DNA of 22,094 nt from Larix sibirica (lineage: Eukaryota; Streptophyta; Pinopsida; Pinales; Pinaceae), in the NCBI GenBank assembly GCA_004151065.3, contig NWUY0300101812.1, forward strand, positions 1 through 22,094, written 5' to 3'. The translations under genes and the position numbers were made by a program. This document shows, in pieces, positions 19,021 to 22,094 of the stretch. The notes beneath the pieces are model-generated. The model saw nothing but the letters and a program-made list of their open reading frames with translations, did no database searches and was not told where the DNA came from. Positions within the stretch are counted from its first letter, which is position 1. The number at the start of each line of letters is the position of its first letter.

Positions 19021-20439
19021 TATGCCTCATACTTATGTATATTGAGAATTCTCTAGCTCAATTGTGCATCATTTCCAAAATCTCATAACATGTCTCCATG
19101 CCTATGGTTATAGATCCTTCATCTTATCAAAAAATAATAATATAAAACTTGAAAGGTCGTACTCAACATCCACTTAGAAGGCACACATGATAGAATAGAC
19201 ACCTATGGGTTGAGTCTCTAATATAACTATACCTCCTTTATCCAATTGTTGGATAAGACTCATAAAAAAAAATCCGTGACAATGACATGACATGACATTC
19301 GCATGCACATAAAGGGCACTTTCTTAACAAACTTATCATAGTTTTGGTTTTCAAGAAATAGTTTTAAATCAATCTCTCATTAGAGCCCACCTCCCAATTT
19401 CCATCACAATTATTAGACCCCGCTCAAGTTCAAGCACTTGTCTCCTACCAAGGTTAGAAATATTTTTACCCTTATAAATTTATGTACAATGTTTTCATAA
19501 CCAATATAGGGGATGGAAGGGAGAGAAAATCCCCAAGAAGAAGAGTGGTATAATGCATTATATAACAATGGCCGCCTTAGTCTAGTTTCTTAGGTGGAAA
19601 AAGTGAGATCGTGATTTGTTTGATCATTAGTAATAGGTGCAACATTGCTTACAAGGTATGAGCATTACTTCAATGACTTCAATTTGTTGATAAGTGCTTC
19701 ACATTTTCCTACTAATATGTATGTAATAATATTATCTAAAATCATAACCATCTCAACTAGATTGTACTGTACTTTACTGGGTACTAAAAACTTTACTCAA
19801 AAAATTGTTGAAAATGTTACAAGGAGGACTAGAATACCATAAAAATGCATTATTAAAAATAACATAGAGGTCATTATAATGGTAAAATTTTAATACAATG
19901 ATAAGGGGTAGCATGTACATGCATGATCAGAAAGGTTGTCCTCCTATCTAGATGTCTTAAAAAGGGGAATGTGAGGCATTAAATATGTGTTTTGAAATGG
20001 CATGCATGAAGCCAAAAAGAAACACATGTTGATTATAGTTAATATAAGCATTGACCAAATAAGTGTGGAGTTTTTGTTATAAACAAATTCATTAATGTAT
20101 ATGTATGCCATAAATTTAAAATGGAATTGCTATGTATCTAATAATTTACTACTTATTTGTTGCACAATAACTTCAAAATTGATCCTATAACTTTCAAGTA
20201 ACATGTTTTTTTTTTTATGTATTTCTCATTTTTTTGTGAGGTGAGTCCATCGAAAGTATATAGTTTCAGGTACTCATTGGATGCGGAATTGAATTTTGCA
20301 TCCAACGAGTGCTCTCGCTCGAAATTTGAGTAAAACCACAGGGAGATAAACTGAAAATACGAAGAAGAAGAAGAAAATGTCATTTTTCCTTCAAAATTTA
20401 TAACTATTGTTTATTATTTTAACTATTATTTTATTATTT
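19021..20439. other. AT-rich intergenic sequence, nothing gene-like recognised
   Basis: No coding motif. Minor structures are a hairpin at 20272-20310 and a GAA microsatellite at about 20361-20375. Short frames (19645-19842 +, 20153-20383 -) have no signature. Confidence 0.45.
20272..20310. repeat. Short hairpin (13-bp stem, 13-base loop)
   Basis: ACTCATTGGATGC (20272-20284) pairs with GCATCCAACGAGT (20298-20310) with a single A/C mismatch. It could be a foldback end of a small repeat. Confidence 0.7.
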
Positions 20440-20444
20440 TCCTT

Positions 20445-20860
20445 AGGAGGCCCATTTTAGACCTCAAATTTCCTCTAATGACCAAGTTTAATAAGAAGCA
20501 TGTGACAATTGCTCTTATTTCAGATAAAGTAGAGTATATGGAAATGTCATCATCATGCTATGAGGCCATCAAGATTCAAAAGTGATTGCAAAGTTGATTA
20601 ATCATACATTGGAGCCCATTGTTGTGTACTATGATAATTAGAGTTGCATCAAGCTCTTTGATAATCCAATGTTTTGTGATTTCTCCAAGCACATTGATAT
20701 CCCATACCATTTCCTAAGCGACATCATTCTTGATTATGTTCCTATTGATTTGCAGGTTGTTGGAATTCTAACGAAAGCCTTTGCAAAAGAGGATGAGATT
20801 CTAAGGGCTTGGTGGAGAACATACTCCTCATAAAGACGTAGAGTATGATAGTTTTCGATT
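20445..20860 (+). pseudogene. Ty1/copia RNase H domain and pol C-terminus relic
   Basis: The plus-strand translation gives NKKHVTIALISDKVEYMEMS, then YEAI, then LEPIVVYYDN, a stop, SCIKLFDNPMFCDFSKHIDI and PYHFL, and later VPIDLQVVGILTKAFAK. This is the end of a copia polyprotein (usual form 'K..TVALSTTEAEY', 'VYCDNQS.I.L..NP.FH.RSKHI.I.YHF.RD', 'V....Q.ADI.TKAL'). After a frameshift the next frame reads RGLVENILLIKT and stops, matching the usual final 'LG.V' segment. The upstream reverse transcriptase is missing, so the element is 5'-truncated at about 20440. Confidence 0.88.
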
Positions 20861-20930
20861 TCTTTGAGTTGTTCTCCTAGGAAGATGACACATGAGTGTT
20901 GAAGAGGATTCATTATAGGACAGGTCTGCT

Positions 20931-20941
20931 AGGTGGGAGAG
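20931..20941 (+). other. Polypurine tract of the copia relic
   Basis: AGGTGGGAGAG lies about 70 bases after the end of the copia coding frame, where plus-strand priming occurs. Copia elements commonly have a tract of the form GTGGGAGA just before the 3' LTR. Confidence 0.6.
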
Positions 20942-21420
20942 ATTCCCTTACACTCCTATGGTTGTATTCTTACACTTATGATGCTTGGTATCTTCTATTT
21001 TTTGTCACGGTAAGGTTACGACAATTATGACATTTATAGGAAATTTCTCTTACACATTATGATGCATTTATGACCATATTTATCCATTCTAAGTAGGGTG
21101 CATCCTTTGAGAGATAACTTGTTAAATTTAGTGGATTATTCCTTTCATGAAGGCTATTATATTAGCCATTACTTTTATAACCACTCTTCCCTCTTTTGTC
21201 AAGTTTCATTAAGGGAGGGCAGACTAGTTAGGCTTATATATAGTGAGATTTAGTAGAGTGATTCCACCTAGAGAATGCATAGGGATTGTGAGAAGCCAAT
21301 GTAGTTCTTCAGGACAATATTGTAACTTTTATACTTTTGCATGAGAAGATAGTGATTGTTGTTTCAAACTTATATTCATTATCCACTATATTCATGTTAC
21401 TAATTTATAAGATCTAGTCT
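20942..21420 (+). repeat. Probable 3' LTR of the copia relic
   Basis: It follows the polypurine tract, with a TATATATAG promoter-like box at 21235-21243 and a TTGTAACTTTT-like segment at about 21321 fitting the U3-R order. TG...CA ends are not clear and no partner LTR is present, so both limits, especially the right one, are approximate. Confidence 0.45.
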
Positions 21421-21795
21421 CTATTTGTTTGTAGGGATGATCTCATCTTCAAATATGCGATGTCTACACCCTTGAGTTCACCATTCAACAATTTATTTAT
21501 GCAGATTTGAAATTTTGATTGGTGTTTCTCATCTTCCTATTTTCTTTGTAGCTTAATTTTGTGAGTGCAGATATGTATATCATGTGGATGTAAAATTACA
21601 AAACTCTTATCATACATGTTGGACTATAAAATAATACCATTCAAATGAATGAAGACTTTACTAATGAGCCCCCATTTATTCCATGTACATCAAGTAAACA
21701 TTACATTAATTTTTGCACGACCATTTATTTAGGGCCACAATAATGGTATTACATAAATACATTTTTAATTAGAAAATAATATGTAAATATATACA
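21421..21795. other. AT-rich sequence, nothing recognised
   Basis: Possibly the remainder of LTR or flanking DNA. No coding or RNA feature is visible. Confidence 0.4.
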
Positions 21796-21930
21796 AACCC
21801 CAAGGGGTTAGCTCAACTAGTTATTGCTAATGGTGTTGCACATTTGGCTAGTTCTGTGTCAACATGTGCCCAATTTGATCCTCTACGTTAGGCGCACTAG
21901 TCTACAATGATGGGTTTACTAAAGCGACCA
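21796..21930 (+). repeat. tRNA-derived SINE-like remnant
   Basis: GGGGTTAGCTCAACTAGTT contains a tRNA-type A box (TTAGCTCAACTAG, 21808-21820). About 55 bases on, CAATTTGATCCTC (21871-21883) resembles a decayed B box (GGTTCGATCCTC), followed by GGCGCAC. This order resembles plant SINEs of the Au type. No functional tRNA can be folded from it. It could be a tRNA pseudogene instead. Confidence 0.4.
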
Positions 21931-22094
21931 TCATTGATTATAAGGAAACATCACTTGGATTTTCTTGCTTAGGAAAAACACACATACAATACATATTAAA
22001 AGAAAAGAATATATTTTATTAAAAAAATAATCTTAAAAACAAATAAATAATAAATTTTATATGAAGGATATATTCATTAAAAAAATGAATATAG
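21931..22094. other. AT-rich window end with a small hairpin
   Basis: ATATTCATT and AATGAATAT pair around a short A-rich loop at about 22069-22091. Nothing else is seen. Confidence 0.4.

Noticed and set aside
1-22094. CRISPR array, bacterial operons or defence system
   Set aside because: There are no regularly spaced short repeats, no dense gene packing and no ribosome binding sites. Introns and plant retroelements show this is a plant nuclear sequence.

Overview
The window looks like nuclear DNA from a plant with a large, repeat-rich genome. A gymnosperm, probably a conifer, is my inference. The sequence is AT-rich, has no operon-like gene packing, has GT..AG introns, and is dominated by old, stop-riddled Ty1/copia and Ty3/gypsy retrotransposons that are split and nested in both orientations. 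The only host protein-coding gene I can support is the 3' part of a sugar transporter of the ERD6-like (monosaccharide transporter, MFS) family on the + strand. It has four uninterrupted exons (3161-3223, 3361-3420, 6021-6135, 6251-6363) ending at a TAA. The 5' exons are not recognisable here and should lie left of the window, or the locus is a truncated copy.

Layout. 1-1561: a minus-strand Ty1/copia relic with its 5' LTR (1151-1561), a tRNA-iMet-type primer binding site (1139-1150) and damaged protease to integrase coding sequence; gag is largely missing. 1562-3160: AT-rich DNA with a long imperfect inverted repeat (about 1989-2127) and no recognisable gene. 3161-6363: the sugar-transporter exons. 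The 2.6 kb third intron visible here is packed with unrelated pieces: a GC-richer decayed coding block (about 3720-4460), a strong miRNA-precursor-like hairpin (4532-4628), a minus-strand RNase H domain of LINE type with an internal 40-residue duplication (about 4800-5332), and a short plus-strand retrotransposon gag fragment (5377-5469). 6364-8760: AT-rich, with diverged direct repeats. 8762-11150: a minus-strand Ty3/gypsy integrase region split by about 1.1 kb of foreign sequence. 11390-14650: a plus-strand Ty3/gypsy relic (LTR, PBS, gag, protease, part of reverse transcriptase) with dead active sites. 14650-18187: mostly unassigned, with a gene-like patch near 14870-15500 and LTR-like sequence around 16340-17620. 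18188-19020: a tandem array of about 355-bp units. 20440-21420: a plus-strand Ty1/copia RNase H tail, polypurine tract and 3' LTR. 21796-21930: a tRNA-derived SINE-like remnant.

The genes do not form a pathway. Apart from the transporter, the window records successive retroelement insertion and decay. I did not find a convincing new biological system. The best candidate for a second look is the intronic hairpin at 4532-4628, followed by the tandem array at 18188-19020. All homology statements come from reading translated motifs by eye; no database search was run.
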